From positions 1-36,008 of the IMG/VR virus record IMGVR_UViG_3300030107_003528: a DNA stretch of 36,008 bases, one strand, 5' to 3'. The notes under the pieces were generated by a model that saw only the letters and a list, made by a program, of their open reading frames with translations, did not search any database and was not told the origin of the DNA. This document shows positions 27,425-36,008 of this stretch, in pieces. The stretch's first letter is position 1. Each line of letters begins with the position of its first letter. The translations under genes were made by a program, and so were the position numbers. The DNA is from a virus.

Positions 27425-30400
27425 TGTATAATAACCCTTTAATAACCATACCTCGCCTACAGTATAGTTGGGAAGAGGAAGAAGCGTACCATATGGAGTT
27501 AGGTGCGGAGCAAGACCGAAAGCGTAGACAGGCAAAGGCGAGAAGAAGTCATTTCCGAAGTCCGGCGGCAGGCGACCAGTCAATTGGTGGTCTTGGTGAG
27601 ACTGGCTATAGGGGCGCTCCCCCATCTATCTTCGCTAACCCTTATAGCGACGAAGAAGCATATCAGGCGCAGGCAGGTAAAGAAGCCAGTATGCTACAGC
27701 AATCTGATAGGCCCGGTGTGGAAGGTATATCGGCGAGTAAAGCCGCACCGCACCTAAACCGTACATATGAGAGTCGAATGCGAGGAGGACATGTAGGCGG
27801 AGCGATGGGCGGAACGATGGACAGAACCTCACGAGACCCTAGATACACGTCAAGTGGTGAATACTACCGTCCTCCAGCACCAGCCGCAGAAAAACAAATA
27901 GAACAGCTTGGTTCTGGTTCAGAAGCTAATTCAAGTCAAGCCGCAGTTAATAACGGTAGTTCTACGGTTGCACCAGCACCTGACTATTCTAAGAAGATGT
28001 TTACTGGATATAATGAAGAAGAAGAATATCAAGCTACACTAGGGGCGCAAGAAGACAGAGCAGGTAAAGATATATCATTTGGGCAAGTAGAGGGTGTCAG
28101 CGCTAAAACTGCCGCACCTTGGCTTGACACAGCCGCTACAGCCGATGTAGTTGAAGCTGGCCCTTGGTGGCAACAGTCTGGTGCTTTCGCTGAAGGGCCA
28201 AAGGGCGGTGGTGCATGGAACGAGGAACAGTATGAACAAGCACATTTTGAGTTTACTCAGGGACTTGCTAATGTATCTCGCTTTGGGACGCCGTTTAGAT
28301 GGAATGATATGGTAGAAGATGGTCAGATAGCAAGCGCCATAGAGTCTTACTCTAGGACTAAGAATTTTAGTTCTAGTACTAAAGGAGACTTGGCTAGTTT
28401 GTTAAAAGACTTTTATGAACGTCCTTCTAATACCTTTAATACCGAAGGGCAGAAAAGAGAAATGGTTTATAGAGAACTAAAAGGTATGGTAGATGAGGAT
28501 TTTGACCTTGCAGGTTTTATGAAAGAAATTGACCCTGCCTTTACTGACGAAGCAATTAAAGAGTTTGAGGAGACAACTTCAAGGTTAGAGGCAGAAACAG
28601 TAGGTCAGAAGAAAGTAGAGAGAGCAGAACTATCTTTTGGAACAGCCGACTTTACAAATAAAGTTGCTCATCAAGTAAATGAACTTGCTCAAGGTAGAGG
28701 TTCAGTAAGTAGCTTAGTATCTACGCTACAAAAAGATATTGACCTACCCGATTCTTACCAAATTGTACGAGACAGTACAAATATGCCTATAGTACAGTTT
28801 AGGGGTACGCCTACAGGTAAGATGGAGAAGTTAGAGGATGGTACGGAAAGAGAAGCATTTGATATGGCAAAGGGCCGTCTATCAGCAGACGAAGAAATGG
28901 CGCTAAACAATGCGTTACAGTCTCGTGAGCAAGGGCAAGCCGCCATACAGCAACATATCTCCGACCAGCTTGGGCTAGAGATTGAAAGAGGTCGAGCAAA
29001 TATTGTTAGCGCTGAATTTACACAAAAATTAGAGGCGCAAGAAGACCAATTTGGTCAGCGTATGGAGTTTGACAAACAACAGTTTCAGAGTAATAATGCA
29101 CTAGCCGAAGCTAATGTAACTGGTATATTTAATGACCAACCAACTCTGTCGGCCCAAGATTTGATAGGCAGGTTGACTGGTAAAGTGCAGACTGGTACTC
29201 AGAATGTGTGGGATGAATATGGTCAATTCACACAAACTCCTATAATGGCTGATACTGTAGAGATGCGAAGGATGAGGGCCGAGTTAATAGGTAGATTTGA
29301 AGGCCAGCCTACTATTAATAGAGAACAGTTTGAGGCGGCAGTTAGTGGGTACATGGCTAATAAGGGGCCAACATTTGCTAGAGAGCAATGGGAAGCTCAA
29401 CAAGCTGATGCAAGAGATGCCAAATTATTGGCGGCAGGGCAGGTAGTAACTGGTAGGCATAAGACTACAGAATATGACCCAGCTACTGGCGAAACTTTTG
29501 AGCATGAGACTGTGACCCACCTCAAAAGTCTAGAAGCACGAAGAGTTGAGATAGACGAGAAACTTAAAGAAGCACAGCTTAATGGACTTCGTACTATAGC
29601 TGTACGAGTACTTGATGACGAAGGTAAGCCGACTGGTAGGTGGGATGACGTGGAAGTAGGCTATCTAGAGCAAATGCGTACAGACCTAGACCAGCAACGT
29701 CTAGACCATATGATGCGTATGGAAGAGGCGGCACAGCTTGGCACAATGGATGTTGATGGTACTGACACAAAGACATTAGCTGGGCAGGCGCAGGCTGTTC
29801 AAGAAAGGGGAATGTCCTTACAGGAGCGTCAGTTTGCCGCAGAGCAAGCCGCACGTGCAGGGCAAGCATTACAAGTAGACCCAGAAACTGGGGAGTTTAC
29901 TGGTGAGCAGGTAGACGCAATGTCGTCTGAGAATGTACAGAACAGGATGCGAGCGCAGGCTTTAGAAGACCAACGTGGTGGGCTAGAGCAACGTGGTATG
30001 GCTACGGATACGCCAGAAGGTGTACAGTATGCTAGACAGAATGAAGAGATGAGAAGAGACTATGTATCTACGCTAAATGGTGCGTTAGGCACTGCTTCGG
30101 TAGAAGATACTTCCGGGCTTGAAGCGGCTTTAGCTTCAACCTTACCCCCAGCCCCGGCTGGGATGGTCTGGGATGGGCAAGGCGGTGTATTTAAACTTAG
30201 GGCTGGTTATGAGGGGCGTGATATTGACCCCATGACACAGCGAGAGATAGAAAAGGCTGGCCCAATATATAGGGCTAGGGATAGGGCCGAAAGAGTATTG
30301 CGTAATTTGCAAGACCATAAATTTAATATTGAAGCTACTGAGAGGGCACGAGATAGCGCCCAGAGAAATTTGAGGGAAGCCTTAGCTGACGGCAACATAA

Positions 30401-30774
30401 ATACAGCCGAAGAAGAGGCATACAATAAACAGGTGGCTGATAGAAAACTTGTCGAGGCGCAAACTAAGAACGAAAAATATACTATGCTTTTCCAACTGTT
30501 ACAAAACCCAACAGCGCTTGGGATGGCAAGACGATATGGCGTATTACAGCAAATTGAGCAAGATATAGGGATGCAAATTCCTAACGTACCAGAATCTGGG
30601 CCTGCTGACACAATACCAAATATTAATGAATGGCAAACAATGAACCAAGAAGAGAGGGCATTCAGAGCATCATTATATGCCTCTGAGACAGGTGGCTCTC
30701 CAGAGCAATTCTTTGAGATGATAGGCAGAACTGCCCCGGCAGATATACAGCAACTTCAATATGGAGTATTATAA
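27424..30774 (+). CDS. Large Gln/Glu-rich virion protein with internal repeats (internal/ejection-protein candidate)
   Basis: 1116 residues; GAGGT five bases before the ATG. Residues 14-212 contain three degenerate copies of a 'Y-x-EEE-AY-x-LGA-x-DR' unit (about 14-32, 74-90, 195-212) and two copies of VEG[IV]SA-K-AAP-L (about 99-112, 222-235), joined by Gly/Ser/Pro-rich linkers. From about 400 on it is long helical coiled-coil-like sequence (Glu/Gln/Ala-rich, for example TQKLEAQEDQFGQRMEFDKQQF). Such giant helical proteins after the portal are often internal virion/DNA-ejection proteins in podoviruses. No enzymatic domain is recognised. Confidence 0.65.
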   Translation: MYNNPLITIPRLQYSWEEEEAYHMELGAEQDRKRRQAKARRSHFRSPAAGDQSIGGLGETGYRGAPPSIFANPYSDEEAYQAQAGKEASMLQQSDRPGVEGISASKAAPHLNRTYESRMRGGHVGGAMGGTMDRTSRDPRYTSSGEYYRPPAPAAEKQIEQLGSGSEANSSQAAVNNGSSTVAPAPDYSKKMFTGYNEEEEYQATLGAQEDRAGKDISFGQVEGVSAKTAAPWLDTAATADVVEAGPWWQQSGAFAEGPKGGGAWNEEQYEQAHFEFTQGLANVSRFGTPFRWNDMVEDGQIASAIESYSRTKNFSSSTKGDLASLLKDFYERPSNTFNTEGQKREMVYRELKGMVDEDFDLAGFMKEIDPAFTDEAIKEFEETTSRLEAETVGQKKVERAELSFGTADFTNKVAHQVNELAQGRGSVSSLVSTLQKDIDLPDSYQIVRDSTNMPIVQFRGTPTGKMEKLEDGTEREAFDMAKGRLSADEEMALNNALQSREQGQAAIQQHISDQLGLEIERGRANIVSAEFTQKLEAQEDQFGQRMEFDKQQFQSNNALAEANVTGIFNDQPTLSAQDLIGRLTGKVQTGTQNVWDEYGQFTQTPIMADTVEMRRMRAELIGRFEGQPTINREQFEAAVSGYMANKGPTFAREQWEAQQADARDAKLLAAGQVVTGRHKTTEYDPATGETFEHETVTHLKSLEARRVEIDEKLKEAQLNGLRTIAVRVLDDEGKPTGRWDDVEVGYLEQMRTDLDQQRLDHMMRMEEAAQLGTMDVDGTDTKTLAGQAQAVQERGMSLQERQFAAEQAARAGQALQVDPETGEFTGEQVDAMSSENVQNRMRAQALEDQRGGLEQRGMATDTPEGVQYARQNEEMRRDYVSTLNGALGTASVEDTSGLEAALASTLPPAPAGMVWDGQGGVFKLRAGYEGRDIDPMTQREIEKAGPIYRARDRAERVLRNLQDHKFNIEATERARDSAQRNLREALADGNINTAEEEAYNKQVADRKLVEAQTKNEKYTMLFQLLQNPTALGMARRYGVLQQIEQDIGMQIPNVPESGPADTIPNINEWQTMNQEERAFRASLYASETGGSPEQFFEMIGRTAPADIQQLQYGVL

Positions 30775-33700
30775 ATGGTACTACCCTTACCAAAAATTCC
30801 TACACCTAAACCGTTTACACCTTCAATACCTACGAACTTACTTCGTGCAGGGAGAAGCGAATATCTAACAGGTAAAGCCGCTAATCTTGCTCAGATGAGT
30901 GCTAATGCTACTGCTGAGGGGTATTTCGCAGAAGAATTAGAAGGTTATACTGAGCAAGAACAATGGGAAAATATGGCTAAAGGGATGCGCCAACCCCAGC
31001 AAGAACAGCAAGAGCCCGGTAAATTTATGTCGATGCTCGGCAAAGTATTAAAGCCGTTAGAGCCTCTCAAATATTTAGATATACCTATCGAGTTGGCGGC
31101 AGAAGCAGTAATAGACCCTCTTGAGATGGCATTGCCCGGTAACCAGTTTAACTGGCTAAGAGGTAGTGCTAAGCGTGAACATTTTGAGGGTTGGAAGTCT
31201 GTATTTGAAGGTATAAAGGGCGAGAAGAGTCTCATTGATGTAATGGATGATGTTGCAGATGCCTTTGAGAAGCGCCCATTCTTGGCGCAGGTAGGGTTAG
31301 GATTTGCCTATGGAATACCTGTATCTAGAGTAGGTAATATACGACGCCTTGGGAAATTCGCTAAGCCTTTAATGTATAGCTTAGACCCGGCACAGGTAGC
31401 ATGGGACTATGGTGTATCCCCACTAGCTAAGAAAGCGTGGAGGGCGGCAGGTAGAGGCGCTAAGCCAGTATTGATGGCTGTACCTACTGACCCGGCGCAG
31501 ATTAAAACTATATATGATGATATAAATGCTGAGTATACAATTGATGAGCATAAGTATGCAAGGAATGCGGATGGTGAGTATGTTGACCCTAAAAGAGCCA
31601 GTGACCCCTATACAGTAAGTAAACCTTCTAAATTTTTAAGTTCATTAAACTCTCTTTCACGTCTTAGGAAAGGGTTATCTGGTGGTACTATAAGAGGGGA
31701 TGCTGATATTATAGTATCAGAAGGGCTCCAGCAAGGTTCTGAAGGTGTCTCTGATTTAGCTAAACATAGAGACCTAGCACTGCTGGATTTGGAACAAGCG
31801 CTATTTGGTCGTGAAGGGCAGATAGAACATTTCACACTAGCTGAAATGGAATCATTCCTTATAGATGGTACTGTACCCTTAAAAGAAGCGTCTAAGAAAA
31901 CTGGTGTTAACCCTAAACGTGCTGGGCTGGAATGGGTTGAGGATGAAGGGTCTAGTCTGCAAGCAATGCTTTCTGGACAAAGATACATAAATACACTTAA
32001 AGATACACTCGATGATAAGTCTGGTAAAACTCTTTATGAGTTATTAAAGGATAATCCTGACGAATCAATCTGGCATGTTGTCTACAAGAATGTTGAAATG
32101 GATGGTACTCAAGTTGGCGCAGAAGAAATTGGAATAGGCAAATACAAAAGTGGACGTAATATATTAACTGATAGATTGCGTTTCTATAACAAAGAATATG
32201 GTGCAATACTTGGTGACTTTAGAGAAGGTATTGAGGGCGGTATAGAACATAACTTTGACCAGCCATTACCAATGAACTCTCAAAGTTTAAGGCATATTGC
32301 CGCTACTAGATTAATGTCTCAGGATGGTATTCGCCCAATAGATATTCAACATGCTCTTCGTCATAGTGTTAGTGGCTCCCCCACTGAGTGGAGAAACTAT
32401 GTAATAGACCCAGATGTATTTGATGTCAGAGAAGATGCGGCAATGTATTATGGGTTGATGGGTAATAATAATGAATTATCTGGAGGCTATGCACAGACAC
32501 ATCTTGGGGTAAAACTTATAGGCGCTAAGGTTAGTAAGGAGGCTAAAGAATTAGGTACTATAGCTAAAGATGTTATAGATATTACTGACCCTGCTACTAA
32601 AGATATGCTGAAAAATCTCGATATAGTTATAAACGGTAAGGCAATAACAGAAGCTGATGCTGTAGAAATAATCGAAAAGTTTATGATTCAGAGAAGTAGT
32701 ATGGAAGGTTTAGGCCCAAAGAAGGGTCTTTACGAATCTGCTTCTTTTGAAACTCCTATATACAGAGACTATGTACAGTTAATGGGCGAAATCAGAATTC
32801 AGAAAATACTCAAAGATGATATGATTCACCATGAAATAAAAACAGATATTGATAATCTTAAACGTAGTGATATGCTAACTCAAGAGCAAGAGGATATATT
32901 AAGATTAGTCGGTGCAAATAGGCAAATGCGTCAAGAAGGTGTTGACCTGTATCATGGTCACCAGCGAATGAGAGGGCGCATGCAGGTGATAGAGCGGCAA
33001 TTAGAGCGTCAGGGGTGGCTGGAGAAGAAAGGTAAGAAGTGGCGTCTTAGGTCTAAAGAAGAGGGGCCAATAAAAGCAAAGCGAGATGCTTCTGTTAAAG
33101 CTCTTGGGCAGGGCAATATAATACAATGGGAAGAAGCCTATAGAATGTGGGGGCCAACAAATAAGGGCGACGAGTTTATTCCCTATGAAAAACTTGGTTG
33201 GACAGACGAAGGTACACACCTTACTACAGGTGAACGCCTTACTCCATCAGACTACCAGCAAAGCTATGGTGCTTTGGAAAGACAGACAAAGAAGGTAAGT
33301 AATCAACTGCATATGCACGAGATTATGATTGCCGCTACTAGGAATCATCAACGTAAAGTATTGTCGCTAATGAGGCAGAATAAAATCTCTGCTGGCGATA
33401 TTCCTGATACTAGCCCACTACACAATCCTAAATATAGTTGGATGATGCAAGATGGGTTACATGACGCAGACTATGCTGGGTTGCCTAATGGTGGGGATAG
33501 AAACTATCTAGGTGACCCCTTCTGGCACGAGGCAATAGCCGGGCTATCTGGTAGTGCTACTAAGGCCCAGAAAAGTTATGGACAAATTAGAAATGAAGTT
33601 AGGGCTCCACTAGTAAAGATTATTGTAGCTAGAAATGATTTGAATGGGATTGAAGGTCTCAATTTAGATGACGTAGATAGCTTAAAGGTAGCTGAAGATA

Positions 33701-36008
33701 AAATTAGGGCGTGGCTTGGTGGCGAACATGGCCCTCAAGTAATTAACGCTTTAGAAGGTAAAGGACTTAGGGCAGGTGATAGCCAGTCAGAAATAGCAAA
33801 GGCTTTGTGGAAAGCCTATAATGACCTCCCACAAATATTTGGTACAGATGTACAGGCTAAAACTATATTTGATAAGGAAACAGGAAAATATGTATCTAAA
33901 GCTAGTAAGGAAGAAGTTGATAAGAGAATTAAAGTATTATCTAGAATACTAAGTTCTCAGTCTACTGATGGCGGTAGTGCTATATTAATGCAGGCCAATG
34001 TTAAAGGTGCTACATCAAAACTTATACCTTTAAATTTTGAAGAGTTAAGTGACGAGTGGGGACAGCATGTACTAAAACGTAGAAAGTTTAGGGCAGACAC
34101 AGGAGTAGATATACACGATAGGATGGGTGTTACAGCCGCTGATGTTACAGGGTGGATGCCAGACTTAAATACACTTACTGCTCAGATATCAGACTTAGTT
34201 CCCGGCAATATTAGAAGAGGTATGCTTGGTCTAAACGAAGATGGAACCCAAAAAGCAGGGCGTAACTGGTATCAGAGACATCTTGGCGGTAATCTTAACT
34301 CTTTTGTTAGTGGGGGCGCTCGTACTGGGGGTATAAGAAAAGCCACTAAACTATTTGTAGGTAGAAGAAAGGGGTTTGCACTATCTGAAAGAATTGCTAA
34401 AGAACTCGTCAGAGATTTAAATATTAAGTTGCACTCGCAAGATAGTACACTAGGCTTTATGACTGACTCAGCCACAAAAGGACAACGAGCCTCCCAAGAA
34501 ACAAGAATGCTTGAGAAAAGATTTGAGTCAGTGAGTGGGGCTAAAGGGCATCAATTCTTTGGTAAGTTAGAAGATAAGATTAGAGGGATAGAATGGAATG
34601 ACGCTGGTACTGATATAACTGGTAAGTTTGAGGATGGTACTAGAATGTCCCCTAAAACCGAGCGTATTATTAGGGATGCTTTATCTACTGCAAAAGATAA
34701 TAGGAATTTAAAAGCTACTGGTAAGGACTTCTTTAATGATACAGGTACTTATAATGGTGACGTTAGAAAACTACTAACACAGGTAGACGCTGTGTTAGAA
34801 GAAGGTGGCCCAGAACTATGGGACGAACTATATAGGTTAGACGAAGCTGGCGCAGAATGGGCTGAACTACAATTCTTGCGTAATATTACGGCGGAGATGG
34901 ATGTTAAGGCCGCCGCTCGTGGATTTAATATACCTGATATGCTGAAGGCAAAAGGTGTTACATATCTAGAGGGTGGGTATGTTCCAAGATTAAGCAGGCA
35001 AGGCTCCCGACGTATTGCTGAGAGCAAAGATAATGTAGACGCTATTTCTAATAATACTATGGAATGGTTTTTAGAAGAAAGGAAAGACCAGAGTATTTTT
35101 CACAGCATGAAACGTGATGCTAATACTATGGAAGATTTAACCCAGAGACTTGGGCAGTATGTAGAGACTGTAAATAAGTCTATGTTAGATGTCCAGCTTA
35201 ATACAGAGTTGAAGAGGCTTTATGATGAAAACTATATAACACCCCACCAAACAGCTACATATGATGTAGAAATGCTGGATTCCTTCAGAATTATGATGGA
35301 GGATTTACAAGCTGGTATTTCAGTACCTACAGAAGCCTCAGATAAACACTGGCGTAGAGTACTTAATGGTGAGTGGGGGCATATGGAAGACTTGCAAACG
35401 CATGTAAAAAATATGCTGGATAGTGACCATCGTGGGTTACTTGACTATGTCGCAGAACATGCTGATGATATCGAGATGGCTAGAGAAACATATAGGCTAT
35501 CGCAAGAAGAGATACTTGGAGAGTATTCAGATGTAAATAAGTGGTTTAAGAATCAAGGCTTTGATGCTAATGAGCGATGGATGGAAGGCTTAGTTCTTAC
35601 TGAGGAAGATTTATTTAGTATAAGGCAACAATATGCTGTCTCTAATGAAGGTATTACAGGCTTCCTTGCTTGGGGGGCTAAGAAAGCTAGAGGCCCAGCT
35701 AGGTTTATGCGAACCTTCAAAGCTGGATTTGATGCTGGTGTACTATTAATACACGGCTATAACTCTTTGGTAGCTAACCCTATAGACATTAGAGATGGTA
35801 AAATAACCCTTGACTGGACTCGGCAGAAGTCATGGTTCAAAGCCGCTAACCAAATGGGCAGATTCTTAGTAAGTCCAGAAGGTTATGATACCTATATGGC
35901 TACAGATAAGGCTGTACGGTTGCGACAAGAGATGATGCCATTTGTAACATTAGGACACTCAGAGCCTCTTGCGGCGGCGCAGAATAGCAATACCTTTCTT
36001 AGATGGCG
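30775..36008 (+). CDS. Giant virion protein, 3' end beyond the window
   Basis: GGAG about eight bases before the ATG that directly follows the preceding stop. The frame stays open to the last base, giving at least 1744 residues. The N-terminus is Pro-rich (MVLPLPKIPTPKPFTPSIPT), then mostly helical and charged with no clear catalytic motif. A hydrophobic patch lies near the visible end (AGFDAGVLLIHGYNSLVANP). Next to the 1116-residue protein, it is probably an internal or ejection protein, like T7 gp15/gp16 by place and size, or a polyvalent phage protein with enzymatic domains further on. Confidence 0.7.
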   Translation, partial: MVLPLPKIPTPKPFTPSIPTNLLRAGRSEYLTGKAANLAQMSANATAEGYFAEELEGYTEQEQWENMAKGMRQPQQEQQEPGKFMSMLGKVLKPLEPLKYLDIPIELAAEAVIDPLEMALPGNQFNWLRGSAKREHFEGWKSVFEGIKGEKSLIDVMDDVADAFEKRPFLAQVGLGFAYGIPVSRVGNIRRLGKFAKPLMYSLDPAQVAWDYGVSPLAKKAWRAAGRGAKPVLMAVPTDPAQIKTIYDDINAEYTIDEHKYARNADGEYVDPKRASDPYTVSKPSKFLSSLNSLSRLRKGLSGGTIRGDADIIVSEGLQQGSEGVSDLAKHRDLALLDLEQALFGREGQIEHFTLAEMESFLIDGTVPLKEASKKTGVNPKRAGLEWVEDEGSSLQAMLSGQRYINTLKDTLDDKSGKTLYELLKDNPDESIWHVVYKNVEMDGTQVGAEEIGIGKYKSGRNILTDRLRFYNKEYGAILGDFREGIEGGIEHNFDQPLPMNSQSLRHIAATRLMSQDGIRPIDIQHALRHSVSGSPTEWRNYVIDPDVFDVREDAAMYYGLMGNNNELSGGYAQTHLGVKLIGAKVSKEAKELGTIAKDVIDITDPATKDMLKNLDIVINGKAITEADAVEIIEKFMIQRSSMEGLGPKKGLYESASFETPIYRDYVQLMGEIRIQKILKDDMIHHEIKTDIDNLKRSDMLTQEQEDILRLVGANRQMRQEGVDLYHGHQRMRGRMQVIERQLERQGWLEKKGKKWRLRSKEEGPIKAKRDASVKALGQGNIIQWEEAYRMWGPTNKGDEFIPYEKLGWTDEGTHLTTGERLTPSDYQQSYGALERQTKKVSNQLHMHEIMIAATRNHQRKVLSLMRQNKISAGDIPDTSPLHNPKYSWMMQDGLHDADYAGLPNGGDRNYLGDPFWHEAIAGLSGSATKAQKSYGQIRNEVRAPLVKIIVARNDLNGIEGLNLDDVDSLKVAEDKIRAWLGGEHGPQVINALEGKGLRAGDSQSEIAKALWKAYNDLPQIFGTDVQAKTIFDKETGKYVSKASKEEVDKRIKVLSRILSSQSTDGGSAILMQANVKGATSKLIPLNFEELSDEWGQHVLKRRKFRADTGVDIHDRMGVTAADVTGWMPDLNTLTAQISDLVPGNIRRGMLGLNEDGTQKAGRNWYQRHLGGNLNSFVSGGARTGGIRKATKLFVGRRKGFALSERIAKELVRDLNIKLHSQDSTLGFMTDSATKGQRASQETRMLEKRFESVSGAKGHQFFGKLEDKIRGIEWNDAGTDITGKFEDGTRMSPKTERIIRDALSTAKDNRNLKATGKDFFNDTGTYNGDVRKLLTQVDAVLEEGGPELWDELYRLDEAGAEWAELQFLRNITAEMDVKAAARGFNIPDMLKAKGVTYLEGGYVPRLSRQGSRRIAESKDNVDAISNNTMEWFLEERKDQSIFHSMKRDANTMEDLTQRLGQYVETVNKSMLDVQLNTELKRLYDENYITPHQTATYDVEMLDSFRIMMEDLQAGISVPTEASDKHWRRVLNGEWGHMEDLQTHVKNMLDSDHRGLLDYVAEHADDIEMARETYRLSQEEILGEYSDVNKWFKNQGFDANERWMEGLVLTEEDLFSIRQQYAVSNEGITGFLAWGAKKARGPARFMRTFKAGFDAGVLLIHGYNSLVANPIDIRDGKITLDWTRQKSWFKAANQMGRFLVSPEGYDTYMATDKAVRLRQEMMPFVTLGHSEPLAAAQNSNTFLRW

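Noticed and set aside
1-36008. Integration or attachment sites, IS elements or transposases
   Set aside because: No integrase, transposase or terminal repeats were seen on either strand in this window.

Overview
The window is a piece of a tailed double-stranded DNA phage genome (Caudoviricetes). A terminase pair, a portal, tail proteins and a complete phage replication/recombination set show this. There are no tRNA, rRNA, transposon, integrase or host housekeeping genes. Two T7-like 'tail tubular' style proteins in a row and two very long virion proteins behind the portal suggest a podovirus-like particle, but this is inference. I cannot name the host. Most genes have good Shine-Dalgarno (SD) sites (AGGAGG types), while two strong promoters sit only 5-6 bases before an ATG, which points to leaderless mRNAs. 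Such mRNAs are common in, for example, Actinobacteria and Deinococcus relatives, but are not diagnostic.

Layout. (1) Bases 1-9830, rightward: the 3' part of a repeat-rich tail fibre, a small zinc-ribbon protein, a membrane-anchored beta-rich protein, small membrane proteins (possible holins), two tail proteins carrying CBM-like inserts, and two tiny basic proteins. (2) Bases 9820-20541, leftward: one tightly overlapping operon of about 24 genes. From its promoter near 20600 it runs through small accessory proteins, a Cys-rich metallothionein-like peptide, a RepA-like helicase ATPase, an ERCC4 nuclease, a Cas4/RecB-like Fe-S nuclease, a Sak4-like RecA-fold ATPase, an SSB-like protein and a uracil-DNA-glycosylase/DNA polymerase I fusion. 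It ends in a redoxin gene with an in-frame UGA. (3) Bases 20542-21048: a non-coding divergent control region full of repeats and palindromes, a candidate origin/operator. (4) Bases 21049-23280, rightward: small, probably early genes, several with zinc-binding Cys/His pairs, closed by a strong terminator. (5) Bases 23281-23757: non-coding, rich in hairpins, ending in a consensus promoter. (6) Bases 23758-36008, rightward: small terminase, large terminase, portal, a small protein, and two huge virion proteins, the last cut by the window end.

The main discovery candidate is at 9820-10041. It is a glutaredoxin/NrdH-like redoxin in which the first active-site cysteine codon (CxxC) is TGA, giving U-G-P-C if read as selenocysteine. 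A hairpin with GGU in its loop follows immediately, resembling a bacterial SECIS. TGA is used as a normal stop elsewhere in the window. Second-rank observations are the Cys-rich 49-residue peptide at 17557-17706, leaderless consensus promoters, the Leu762-type polymerase with an N-terminal UDG, tail-fibre repeats that keep the peptide but have scrambled codons, and the structured non-coding regions before the early genes and before the terminase.
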